From Callipepla californica brunnescens (lineage: Eukaryota > Chordata > Aves > Galliformes > Odontophoridae): a stretch of 64,000 bases of DNA. The stretch lies in assembly GCA_023055505.1 (NCBI GenBank), contig JALIRH010000151.1:191001-255000 (forward strand), read 5' to 3'. Under the pieces are notes generated by a model, which was given only the letters and a program-made list of their open reading frames with translations, did no database searches and had not been told where the DNA came from. Below are positions 48,725 through 60,557 of this stretch, one piece after another. The position numbers and the translations under genes are program-made. Every line of letters starts with the position of its first letter. Within the stretch, counting starts at the first letter, position 1.

Positions 48725-51700
48725 TCACTGCAACGAGAAAAGGGCAGAGATGTGGGGGGAGCACAGCAGCGGTGCCCAGAGCTGCTCTGCCCGGACTGAG
48801 GCACAGCAGAGCAGCAGTGCTCCCCAGCCACCACCTCCCACGGACTGGGGGGGTCTGTGTGTTTTATCATCCCCTGAGACGCTCTGGGAGCTCTCATCCC
48901 CACCACCCAACCCACCCCAGCACACAGCAGCAGCTCTGCTTCAGCTCCTGCTGTACCCAAGGGAAAACATATGGGGCAGAGGGCACCACAGGGCACAAAT
49001 GGGGCTGGCACACACGCACAGGCAGACAGGGGTCTGCTCTGTGCTCCGCACCCCCACCCCCCACCCACCCCCAGAGCCGCCCAGCCCCTCCTCAAAGCAC
49101 GGCACTCACAAAGCTGATCTCCGTCTCCGGCAGCTCTTCCAGCTGCTCCCTCAGCTCCGAGGAGGGCTCAGGGACAGACGGTCCTGGGGAACTGCGGGGG
49201 GACAAAAGGGGAAGAGCTGCAGGGCAGCGTTTCCACGGGAGCACCCATGGGATGGGTTCAGACTGAGGTGCTGGGGCAACACCTGGACATCCAACCGAGC
49301 CCAGCGAGGTGAGTGCAGGAGAGATGAGCACCTCCTGCACTGCTACAGAGCCCACGAGCACCGCATCGCCGTGATGGGGCTGGGGGAAAGCAGCACAGGG
49401 ACACAGCAGCCACCGAGAGCAGCGGAGGCACTGCTGTGAGAAGCTGGAAAAGCTGCCAGCAAAGCTCTCGTGCAGCAAATGGGAGTGATGTCCGCAGGAT
49501 GGGGGGCCACATCCCCCTGCAGGATGCATCCCATGGAGCTGTACCCCATGGAGCTGTACCCCATGGAGCTGTACCCTCTCCTTCTGACCCACGCAAGGAC
49601 AGATGCTTGGCATTGTTACACTGTGTGTGCCCCCAGGTTTTGATCTGGGGTCAATGTCAGTGCTCAGGGCAGTAAGATGTCCCCCTAAAACAAAGCCCAG
49701 TGACATCTGGAGCTCCATCGGCTGCAGGCGGCAGCTGACATTCCTGGCAGTTCATGTTGGTGGTTGAGGGCTCCAAACCTCTGCCAGGAGCTGAATGACA
49801 GAGCTGGGCTGGAGCAGGGGACTCCCAGAACAGAGCTGTGCACTCAGCATGCTTCAAAGCACCGTAAGCTCATCATAGAATCCGGCTCAGAATCGTTAGA
49901 TTGGAAAAGACCCTCACAGTCATCAAGTCCAACATTCCACCTGGCCCAGGCTGTGTCACATCAGTGCTGAGTGCACTCTCATCTCCAACTTCAGACAGAC
50001 CCTTTCCAGTTATATCCTTCTTTGGGTCAGTGCTGTTCCTTGCTGCATCCCAAGGGACCATGTGCATCGAGGTCCCCTTCCCCTCTGCACAAAACAGGAC
50101 TCCCCCACATCCAACCTGACAGATGGGCGTCACCGCACTCCGCGGGCAGCGTCCCTCCCCTGCTCAGCATCACACCCTGCTCTGCAGCCTGGAGCTGTGC
50201 AGCAGGGCACACGGCTGCTGCACTGAGGCAGCTCTGGAGCAGGCTGTCCCTGCCTGCCTGCTGCACCCCGCAGGGCTCACTCACTTCAGGTTCACCCCCT
50301 GAGTGGCAAACATCCCACCAGATCCACTGCTTCCAGACCTTCCTCTCTAATCTCCTTCCAACGACTGATGCTATTCTGAACCAACCATCTACGAACTCTT
50401 TCTATCCCTCTCAGGGTTCAAAGTCAGCAGAGCGGACTAGAGCCTCTGGAGGGAGCTCACGGTGCTCAGGATCCCCCCCGTGGGATAAAACTGCCTGCTC
50501 CCTGCCCACCTCTGCGGACAGGAGCAGGCCTCAGGCAGTGCTTCCTCCCTCACCTAGGCAGGAAGGCAGCAGTCCCAGCGAAATCCTTTGCTGAGCTGTC
50601 GGCTTTGTGCACCTGCACGCCCACTGACCTACGCAGACGGAGAGAGACCCGTGGTTAAGGACACAGAACTCCTCGGGCATGTGGACTGGGAAGGAGCAGC
50701 TCTGGTTTAGGATCCCTACCGAGAAGTTTCCAGGTTTTAGACAGAGAATGGAAGGTGCTAATTGCAATTGCATCCCATCGTCCTGCAGCTGAGGACAGAG
50801 CAGACACTTCCAGCAGTGCTGCGGTGCAGGAATAAGGAAGGTGGGTTACGATCGCTTCCAGGAGGAGAAGTCACCACCTCTGAACTTCTGCGCATGGGAT
50901 CGTGCTCTGACCACAGCTCCTCCTCGCACTGCTTGGCCACAGAGGGCACATCCCAAAGCAGCCATCCCCTCCTCAGCCATGCACTGCAGCTCCTGGCACA
51001 CCCCGAGGCCCGGCATGCTGCCCCAGTGCCCTCCAGCACCACGTCCACCAACGCATCGTAACCAGCACAGCTCAGCCCCAGGAAGGGGCCATCCAACACA
51101 GAACACACAAGGAGACAGAAGCTGCTGGGACGCCCGCACAGCCCAAGCAAAGATGCAAAATCTCAGTGCCTGCGAAGGACGGCACACGGGGATGGGACGC
51201 AGCCCTCCAGACCCACAGCACTGAGCTCGCTCACTGCAGGGACCCCCACGCCACGGCCCCCCCGCAGCCTCACCTGTTGGCAGGTGAGTGGAGGCCTCCA
51301 CTGCCCAGGGAGGAGGTGGACAGAGTGGTGGCCACGGAATCGCTGTTGGCTTCGTCCACCGGCAGCGTCCTGGGCAGCAGATCTGGGCGACCAAGGTGGG
51401 AACCTGAGTTAAAGCACACACAGTTCCACCTCATGCACGAGTGGGAGCACGCGGCCCCACCCCACTCCAAAGTGACTGTGCTGCACTGACAACGCTGTCC
51501 CTCCATCTCCCACATCTCAGATCTGGACTGGAAGGGTCCCCAGATAATGGGTGGCAGTGAGGGGCAGCAGCGCAGGGCTCACTGCGTGCGAGGTTCTGAG
51601 CCCACCTGGCACCACAAACCCAAAATCGGGGCTGCAAAACCACCCCTGGGTGTCCCGCAGAAAGCTCTCACACCAAAGCTCAGCCAGCCAAGCAACGCCT

Positions 51701-54700
51701 GGAGGCACTGCCCTGCCCAGGCACCAACCTTGCTCCACGTCCGCCTCCGCCGTGACCTGTGCTTTCGTCTCGCACGACACGTGCAGCTGTGCAGGCACTC
51801 CTCCCTGACAGCTCCGCCGAGGAACCGCGGCACCGGAGCGGCTCTTCTTGGAAGGGGATGGCTTCACTTCAAGACAAAAACGCGGCCACGTTGGCAAAGA
51901 ACAACGCAGGAGGAAGGAGGAGGGGCTGCAGCACTGCAGTGCTCCCAGTGCTCCCAGGCTGCCGTGCCCCCCCAGCCCTGGGTGCTGAGCACGGAGCCAC
52001 GCACGCCGGCACCGCCGCGGAGGTACTTACGGGGGATCTTCTTGAACACTGTGTTGCACATGAACCGCTGGAACCTTTCGGCGTAGAAGCTGGGTCTGTG
52101 CACGGACACGGTGTCCTGAAAGGGACGAGCAGCGTGGAAATCTGCATTAGTAAGTGATGGTGGTTAACAGCAGCCCCCCCCAGCCCCGACCCGTGCTACG
52201 ACAGCCTGGGAACATTTCCGGGCACCTGGGGACCACTGCCTTCACGTAAAAGAGCAAGGCATGGGCTCCTTGGAAATCCAGGGCACTGTGTGCAGGATGA
52301 GCACCAACAGCCAGCTGAACAAGTGACAAGGTGCTGTGCTTGCTGCTTACCCCGTCGTGCACGAGGGCTTTCCACGAGTGCTCCAGCTTCTTCACAAACC
52401 TGACAAAGCAAAGAACAAAGACCAGAAATTAAGGCGGTCAATAAAACGCATCCCAACTGCACCTCGGAAGGCAGCGCTCCACGAAGCAGCTCAGGCACCC
52501 CCGTGAGGCAGTGCCACCACCCCAGGTGACACACAGCCACCACGCAGAGCGCCCTACCTGTAGGACTGCAGCACGTCGATGATGCCGACGTAGAGGAGCA
52601 GCCTCTCCCCCTTGGCGTTGCGGGCAGGAATGCCCCCCATCCTGCAGGGACAGAGCACAGTGTGTTTGGGTGAGCTCTGCTCCACCTGCTGAGAGCTGAG
52701 CCCCCCATGACAGCTGCACACTGATCCCACAGGGATCCCCCCAGCTGCGGGGAGGTGCTGCTGCTGACTGACCGAAGCACAGAACGGTTGGAGCTGGAAG
52801 GGCACCTCACCCAACCCCATCTCAATGAACCCACAGCCCACCAACCCGCCCATGGGGGTCTGCAGGGCTGGGGCACCACGGTCCTCACAGCCTGCCTTCC
52901 TCCCATCCTGCCCAAATCTCACTCTTCTGGGTGGGAATCGCTCCCTCTCCCCCTATGGCACAGAGCCTGCCGAGGAATCCATCCCCTTTATAGCATTTTA
53001 TGGCCTCTCTGAGGGCGATGGGAGCAGCGAGCAGTGGGCAGATGTCGTGGTTTTATGATTTGGAATACCAGTGGAATACCAGTACCAAAAAATCATAAAA
53101 CCACGACAGCAGAGAACTCGCAGCAGCCAGCAGGACGGCCACGACACCTGCAGCACACTACGGGAAGGAACTCGAAACCAAAGCCAAAAGAAGATCCGAT
53201 GTTAAGAACCCCCCGCCCAGAACAGCAGCGTTCCCAGCCCAACCCCCCAGCACACACTCACTGATCGTCGGTCTCTATGGTGCCCCCCCTCCGCGCCTCC
53301 CCCTGGATGGACTCCATGGCAGTGGAGTACAGTGCCTTCTGCGCCGCGGGTCGCCGCGTGTCCGCCTGCCACGTCCCGTCCGCCATCGCGTGCTCCCTCT
53401 GCGCCTGATCCATGTTGTGGATGGCCACCAGCAAGCTGTAATCCATGATCTTAAAGCTCTGCAGCACCTGTGTGGAAAGACAGGGAAGGCTCATTGAGCC
53501 CCGTGGAGCTGCCCAGCAGGCACCCACGGCAGCCCCAGCGCGGACAGGGGACGGCTCTCAGCCCACGGCCACTCATCTGCAGACCAAGGGAGCGCCAGGA
53601 ACTGCTGGCAGACTCAGAGCTGAGCCCCGTGCCCCTCTGCACAGGGAGAGGGCACGCTGCTCCCAAACAGCAGGCTGTGCAGCCAGCACCCTGCAGGGAC
53701 GCAGCACTGCGGTGCCAGCCCCTTTTATACACACTGAGGGTCAGAAAGAACTCCTCCTGCAGCTCCCAGCCCTCCCGCTTACCAAGCAGTCTCTCTGCAA
53801 CGTTTTGCACAAAGCATTGTACATGTCCGAGTCCAAGAAGAGGCCGTCGGGGATGTCCTGCATGAAATCCAAGTCCTTGTAGGTGGGGAAGACCTTCTCC
53901 CGCTCCTTCTGGGACGCCCTGCGTTTGTAGGTGGAGCCCTTCAGGTCGTACTTGAGGTGCATCTTCACGGAGCGCGGCAGCAGGTTGTTCATCACCACGA
54001 TGCGGATGTTTTTGCCCCCGGCCTGGACACAGTACAAGCCGTAGAACTTGGGCAGCAGCGTCCTCGGGTTCTGATTCAAGTTCTAAAGGAACCAAAGACA
54101 CAGAGATGCCCTCAGAGCCACGCTGGTTGTCCACTCTCTGCCCAGTGGAGCTGCTTGCTCCTCCCAGCGGGGCCGGCAGCGGTGCAAAGCTATTGCCAAA
54201 GAAACAAAGAGCTGAGGGCCGGGGAGGGGGGCAGGCTGGAGCTGCTGTGAATGAGCTCCGTGCAAAGCTGAGCGCCTCAGATCAGCCCATGAGTGCAGAA
54301 CTCAGCGCTCGCCCACACAGGGCTGAGCTGGAGAGAGGGATGAGCTGTGCTGAGCTGGTTTAAATGTGGCACTGAGGTCAACGTGAGCGCGTCAGCACAG
54401 AGAGATCGGGGCTGCGGAAACAGAGTGAGTGCTGAGGAAAGGCCAGAGTGGTTCAGAGGCAATGAGAGCAAAAACATCCGTGGGCTCAGCAGCACTGCAG
54501 CCAAATCCCCCCGACAGACCATTCCCATCACACATCCACACCCCCACGGCCAACACTGCCACCTCCACACACAGAAACCCAAAGGACTCTTCCTCAGAGC
54601 TCTGGGGACACAACACACAGTGCAGACACGGAGCACGAGCACCGTGCCATCTCACGCAGCCTCCAGGATCCCATGCCAGGCCGGGGGCACGTGGGGCCGC

Positions 54701-57700
54701 GTGGGGGGCGGCCTCTCCGGGCACCTCGCTTACCATGTAGTACCCGGGCAGCAGCTTCTGCAGGAACTCGGCCTCTTTGTGCTGAACCGTCTTGATGATG
54801 AACTCGTCGTCGCTGGACACATAGAACAGGGATCCGCTGGCCCCGGAGTTGGAGAGCTCGATGAGCGGCTCGCTGCAGAGCGAGTACTGAGCACGGGGCG
54901 AGGGAAGCAGAGGTGAAACACGGCAGCAAAGAGCCGCAGCTCCCTTCACACAGCACAAACCAAAGCCCGGGGCCATGCACAGCATCTGCGGCCGTGCTTC
55001 CCGAGCTCCCCACCTCCCCCCAGCACACAGCACTGCCACGCGGCCCCGTACACCTCCCAGCACACAGCACTGCCACACGGCCCCATACACCTCCCAGCAC
55101 ACAGCACTGCCATGTGGCCCCGTACCAGGTAATCGTCCGGCCGGATCCCAAACAGCTCCCGAAAGTAACGGAAGGCCACGGGAGCGTAGGTCTTGAACCG
55201 AAAATCGTTGTAGTGATGAGCTGGGGTCAGGTTGCTCCCTTCGCTGCTCGAGGAGAGGAGGGCACACTGGGTTTGCATGGCACACGTTTCTTATGGGACC
55301 GTCCAAAAAACGAGGCCCGACCCCTCTGGCTGTCCCTAACACACCCCAGCACAAGAGCAAACCTATGGGGTCACAACAGAGCTCTGCAGAAGCAGCTGCT
55401 CCTCCGCTCAGCAGAGCTGTGCTCCCTCCAGCTCTGGGGCTGCTTCTGAACACGGAAGCAGAGCTGGGAACTAACGCTGCTCCCCCTGACAAAGCACGGC
55501 ACAAAGAAAGCAAGCACTGACCTGGGGAAGAAAATACTTTCTACTACGTAGAAATCTTGCATGAGAACGTCTCTTTCGGGTTTAGTGCTCAAGCTCCCAA
55601 CTGTGTGTGTAATGCCCAGCTGGATGGCACCTTTCAAGGCTGACGACGTTGTCTGGAGGAGCAGAGAATGTCAGGCAATGTAAGAGGCAGACTGGAAAGC
55701 AGAGTGAGAGGAACTAAAGAGAAGTCAGCTCCACGTTTGGAGGACTCTACGGCCACTGCCTCCACCAAGGGCTGCTCCACACCTGCTGGGCTCCTCCTCA
55801 CCGTGCGGGGCAGCCTGCTCTGGGCAGGGATGCAGCAGCAGGGCACCAAAGCTGCTGCCACACCAGGGAACAGCCCCTTGTGCCCACCCCAGTTACATTC
55901 TGTTCAGTTGTGGCCGAGTTGTGAAGGATCTGAGCTGGAATCTCATCGCCTCCCCCCACACCTTGCGCTGAGAGGGGAAGGGGAGCAGGGCAGCGGCCTC
56001 ATTCTCCTGCCACCAAACACAGCGGGGCTGCACGGTGCAGGCTCAGCCCAACGCTCCGATGCTGTGCAGGCAGCACGCACTGCCCTCCTCCTGCTCAGCT
56101 GAGGCTCTTCAGCCCTGGAGCTCGCAAGGGAGCAGCCACTCCTGCACCCCGTGCATGAGCTGTCCCAGAACAATGCCAGACTGTGTTCCTGCAACAGCTG
56201 CTGACATCAGGAGCTCTCCTCTGCGCAGCACATGATCTCATCCCGAGAGCACAACGCCCTGATCCCCTGCAGCTACCTGCCTGCATTCCCCACTTCCTCT
56301 GCTTTCCTGGGGGAGGGAGGAAGACTGTGATTCCTCCATTTTTTCCCCCGCCCTCTCCAGGCTGAAGCTGCTTGACAACAGGTCTGAGCTCAGCACACGT
56401 GGCCCCGCACTCTGCAGAGCCACGTTGCCAAGGAACAAGTGTTTTCCTGCTGGAGCTGCCAGCGAGACGGGCCGAGCAGCTGGCCTCTGTTTATCATCAC
56501 TTCCATAGGGGAAAGAATTCTAGAAAAACAACGTGCCACCCCTGGAAACAGAAGGGATGGAAAGAAGGCAGGCTGCCCGTTAATCTCATTCCCAGATCAG
56601 CCCCACGCAGCACTCCGGGGGCCCCGCAGAGAATCGCTTCAGGCGCTCAGCTTCTGCCTCGCTCCCCTCCCACTGCTGCCCAACCTCTGTCTCCTCATGG
56701 GGAAAACGGAAGGCAGCGAACGTGAAGCAGCAACAAAACCATCCCTGCTGCAATCCCTGCCTGGCACTCCCCTTCCTGACCAGAGCTCCTCTGGGGTGGG
56801 GATTTCAGAACAGACATCGCCCGCACCAAACACACAGAGCCCTCATCTGCTCCGTCAGAGCCAAACTCGTGGCACAGGAGCCCCCACCCCATCCCCGTGG
56901 AGCCCCCACGAACTGGAAGCAGCACCCACACGACACCCACAGCTCCGGCTCCGAGCGAAGCCCCTCACAATCCCCCCTTTGTAAAGCAAATTCCAGGAAT
57001 GCCACGAGCTCTGTAGGAAGGACCATGCCTGGGAGCACAGGCCCAGCAGAAGAGGCCCAGGGAGCGCTGCCAACGGGCGACGCTTCAAAGTAATCTCCTT
57101 CTGAAGGCACCGTGGTCTGCGAGGAGCCCACACCACCCACCCCCAGCTGCCCCGGGTGGGATCACACCACGCAGAGCAGGGTCTGTGCGGCAGCGCTCAC
57201 CTTCTTGTATGTGGTCTCACCCGTGGAATCCACTCCTCTGTGCCCCTTCTTTATTGTCTGAGAGCCCGGCTGCCCCGAGGAGCCCGGCATCTGGAGGTGG
57301 AGGAGAAGGCGGTGAGCAGGGAGGGCTCAGCACAACCACACCCCGACCAGCAGCCCCCTCCTGCAGCCACGCTGACCGCAACCTTGCAACCTTACCTCCG
57401 GGGTGAGCGACTTCTTGAAGGCAGACGGCCCTGTGGGAACAAGAGATGGAGTGAGGAGGAGGTAAAAGCACCGCCACGCGTCCCACATGGCTGCCTCCTT
57501 CAAGGCATCTCCCCCCGCAGCAGAGGGGCTGGGGGGGTTCTGGGCACAGGGAGGGACCCCTCTGCCACATCCCCCTGTGCCAGAGCTGCCAGGCAGACCG
57601 TGCCCAGAGCTCCCACACGGCAGGCACAGAAAACAGCAGTTCAGAACACATAGCAGACAGGCTGGCTGCTGTTCCCTTGGTGCTCCTTCTGTCTGCTTCA

Positions 57701-60324
57701 GACACAGCAGGATCTTACGTGGGATCTGCGGCAGCACCCACTGCAACACCTCCACTGCAACACCTCCACTGCAACACCTCCACTGCAACACCTCCACTGC
57801 AACACCTCCACTGCAACACCTCCACGGGGCTGAGCGCTGCAGCACACCGACCCCGCGTTTCAGCCCTACAAAATCAGAGCTTTGGGATCTCCACGTTTCA
57901 GCCCTGCCCTCGGAGCTCTTTTCCAACCCTAACGATCCTATTTAGGACACGGATAAGTGGGCACGGTGGGGATGGGATGGCATTGGACTCGATGGTCCTG
58001 GAGGTCTCCAACCTTCATGACTCTGTCTCTATGAGTGAGCATGGTGGGGAGGGGTTGGTAGTCAGACTCGATGAGCACTGAGGTCTTTTCCAGCCCTAAT
58101 GATTCTAACCCTCTTGCCAAACTCCACCAGGACACAGGGATGGGGGAAAACACCCCAGCCACTTCACCACAGCACCTGTTCAACAGCAGATACACCTCGT
58201 GGCCTTTTTAAACACAGATCTGTAAGCGTGCAAACTGTAACCACCAAAACCCCCACGACCCCAGCACCCCCCGCAGCACCAGCAGCCTCATCCCCTCGGA
58301 GATTAGCTGTGTTAATATTTAATCACCATGCAAAACCCTGCTCCGTCAGGATTTACTGCAGCTCCCTCAGGGCAGCAGATCCTCGCTGCGCTGCCTGCAG
58401 CACACATTAGGGGGAACGTAAGCCAAGCTGCGAGCTCACAGCCAGGCCCTGTTTGCTCGGGGGGGGGTCCGGCAGCCCTGAGACCCCGGGCTCTATGGGG
58501 CATCCCTGGGAGCACCACTGAACGAGGCAGTGCTGAGGGCAGGGAGCGAGGCCAGGGCTCCGTGAGGACACACTTTGTTCCCTCTGCCCTCTCCTGAGTG
58601 CTCCTTATGGGCAGTGCTGTCCGTGGCACGCTCCCCCTGCACACAGACTGCTCAGCTGTTAAACGGAGAGGTGTGAGCATAACACAGCAGCACTCAGGAG
58701 GGCTTACGGCTCTGGATAACCAAACCGATCCTCAGCTCTGAGCCCAACCCAGGCTGAAAAACAGCAACGGGATCCAAAGGGTCCAGACAGAGGCAGCAGA
58801 TGTGGGTTAAGGTCCCTTCACAGCCGCTTTTCCCCTTCACTGACGTCGGGCTCAGTCCCTTTGGTGCTGCAGTGGCACAGAGCCACGAACGAGGCCCCTC
58901 CAGCTGCAGGGGAGCACCACCCTAACCCTAACCCTAATCCCCAGGATAACCGCTACAGAAACAAAAGCTGAGCTGGAGCCACCAGCACACAGCACAGGGC
59001 CGGGCAGCTCCCCCAGCAGCACACCGCAGGGACAGCCCCAACGGACAGCGAGCCCGGCTGCGCTCCTGCTGCTCCCAAAACAACAGCACACATAAACACA
59101 GCACCGGGACACGGCCCCGTGCGGGGTCAGACCCACACGGCTGCAGATGGAGCAGCGCAGAGCGCTCCTGAGCAAAGCAGGTCGGGGCACGGAGCACACA
59201 CACACAGCGAGCCGGCGGCCCCGAAGCGGTTCGGTGAGACGGCAGCGGTTACTGCGCAGCACAACGCGCTCCCCGAGGGGCACCTGACCTCTCCGGAACG
59301 ACACCACCGAGCAGCACAAAAAGCTGAGATCTGAACGAGGGAAAACAAAGAGGTTACGCCGGGATCGGGGCTTTGCACGCTGAGCTCCCACGCTGCGGGG
59401 TCCGTCCCAGCACCGCAGCGCTCAGCTCCGACCCACAGCCGCCAGATGCGGGCACTCCGCTGCCCCACGGTCCGGCGTCGCTCAGTGAGGACCCGCATCC
59501 CCTGCAGAGCCCGTCCCGGCAGCTCAGCCCCGGCCCGGCAGCTCAGCCCCGGCCCGGCAGCTCAGCCCCGGCCCGGCAGCTCAGCCCCGGCCCGGCAGCT
59601 CAGCCCCGTCCCGCACCGCTGCTGTGCCGCTCTGCCCCTCCGGACCGATCTCCGCGGCCATTGAGAGCACTTCTTTTGTCCGCGGCCGCCGGGGAGGGGC
59701 CCGAAGCCCCGGACGGTGACAATGAAGTGCCACCGCTGCGCCGTTCCGGAGCACAAAGGAACCCAACGACGGCGGCGTTTTTGGCACCGACCGCTTCAAA
59801 GCGAAAGCGGCGCAACGAGAAACGTTCCCGTCGCGTTTCCGCGGGGCCGGGGCAGGAAGGGCGGGCCGCCCCGCTCCTCCCGGCCCCGCCACTTCGGCCG
59901 TGGGACGCGGAGCGATCCGCCCCGGGGGGGACGCGGAGCTGCGGGGGCGGCGCGGCGGCCGCTCCGCCACGCGGGACGGCTCCACGCGAGACCCCGCGGC
60001 CCCGCCCCGCGGCGGAGGGCGGCGCGGACCCCGATCGCTGAGAGCCCGAACGGGGAGCGCGGCCCCGCGGCCGTCCCCGGCGGAGTGTGCGGGGCCGCCC
60101 CGCACCGCCACGGCCGAACCGCGGCCCCGGAGACGCTGTACCCCCCCCCCCCCCCATCGCCCCTCCTCCCCCCCTCCTCGCGCCGTCGGTTCCGCTCCCA
60201 CGGGTCCCGCCCCCCCCGAACGGCCCCGACCCCCGGGACCCCCGGGACCCCCGCCCCCCCCCGGGCAGAGCTCAGTACCGGCCGTACCGCCGCTGCTCCC
60301 CGCCTCGGGCCCCGCCGCCGCCAT
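48725..60324 (-). CDS. PIP5K1A: Phosphatidylinositol-4-phosphate 5-kinase type 1 alpha
   Basis: Makes PI(4,5)P2 from PI4P at the plasma membrane and in nuclear speckles. Exons in transcript order: 60324-60279, 57430-57396, 57290-57201, 55652-55522, 55243-55126, 54886-54734, 54082-53783, 53467-53262, 52641-52558, 52399-52351, 52115-52031, 51866-51729, 51382-51274, 49191-49110 and the stop codon at 48727-48725; 542 residues (human 562). The start is the [11 protein letters not shown] exon in the CpG island. Kinase-core motifs: [60 protein letters not shown], and the activation/specificity loop [19 protein letters not shown]. The C-terminal tail is the most diverged part, ending PETEISF. The last intron falls directly before the stop codon, so the final exon starts with TGA. 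Confidence 0.96.
49530..49575 (+). repeat. 15-bp tandem repeat, three copies
   Basis: Unit CATGGAGCTGTACCC repeated three times with no change, in PIP5K1A intron 49192-51273. Confidence 0.85.
49873..50020 (-). mobile_element. CR1 LINE fragment
   Basis: Best-preserved CR1 copy in the window: CATAGAATCCGGCTCAGAAT, then ttagattggaaaagaccctcac, catcaagtccaac, and ctgtgtcacatcagtgctgag. Reverse orientation. Confidence 0.85.
52775..52835 (-). mobile_element. CR1 LINE fragment
   Basis: Reverse-strand tail: GAAGCACAGAACGGTTGGAG with ctggaagggcacctcacccaacccc. Lies in PIP5K1A intron 52642-53261. Confidence 0.7.
53043..53108. mobile_element. 66-bp terminal-inverted-repeat element with 5-bp target duplication
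   Basis: Perfect 19-bp inverted termini, TGTCGTGGTTTTATGATTT at 53043-53061 and its exact reverse complement at 53090-53108, so the element begins TG and ends CA. The 28-base loop contains an 11-bp direct repeat, GGAATACCAGT twice (53062-53083). It is flanked on both sides by GCAGA (53038-53042 and 53109-53113). It lies in a PIP5K1A intron. It could be a non-autonomous DNA element or a highly reduced LTR; family not recognised. Confidence 0.8.
57740..57825 (+). repeat. 14-bp minisatellite, six copies
   Basis: Unit CTGCAACACCTCCA repeated from 57741 every 14 bases, six nearly perfect copies, in PIP5K1A intron 57431-60278. Confidence 0.92.
57890..58120 (+). mobile_element. CR1 LINE 3' ends, three in tandem
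   Basis: Sense-strand tails end near 57942 (ttttccaaccctaacgatcc), 58030 (ATTGGACTCGATGGTCCTGG with aggtctccaaccttcatgac) and 58115 (cagactcgatgagcactgag with gtcttttccagccctaatgattc). Confidence 0.8.
58920..58937 (-). repeat. Short interstitial telomere repeat, three units
   Basis: CCCTAA three times, followed by tccccag, in PIP5K1A intron 57431-60278. Confidence 0.85.
59523..59605 (+). repeat. 19-bp GC-rich tandem repeat
   Basis: Unit CTCAGCCCCGGCCCGGCAG starts at 59523, 59542, 59561, 59580 and 59599 (last copy partial). It lies in PIP5K1A intron 57431-60278, about 0.7 kb from the PIP5K1A start. Confidence 0.92.
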
Positions 60325-60557
60325 CTTGCCCCCACGGTGCCACCCACGGGGGGGGGGGGGGGGGGAGGGGAGGAGCTCTGAGCGCGCGTGCACGCGGCGC
60401 GCCCCACGTGACCAGCGCGGAGGCGCGGCCCCGCCGGGGTCACGCGGCGCGACCAAAACAAAGCGGGCGTCACGCGCCGCCCGCGCAGCCAATGGGAGCG
60501 GGCCCCTCCCGGACCTCCGCGCCGCCGGGGGGCGCCCGTCCCGCCCGCGGCGCCGCC
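60325..60557. promoter_or_regulatory. Bidirectional promoter of PIP5K1A and VPS72
   Basis: Only 233 bases separate the PIP5K1A start codon (minus) from the VPS72 start codon (plus). The stretch is a CpG island with an 18-G run (60348-60365), an E-box CACGTGAC (60405-60412) and a CCAAT box (60489-60493). No TATA box. Confidence 0.85.

Larger units (their letters stand above)
49192..51273 (-). other. PIP5K1A: PIP5K1A intron with CR1 and short tandem repeat
   Basis: A 2.1-kb intron with no recognisable exon; it holds the 15-bp repeat at 49530 and the CR1 copy at 49873. Confidence 0.6.
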
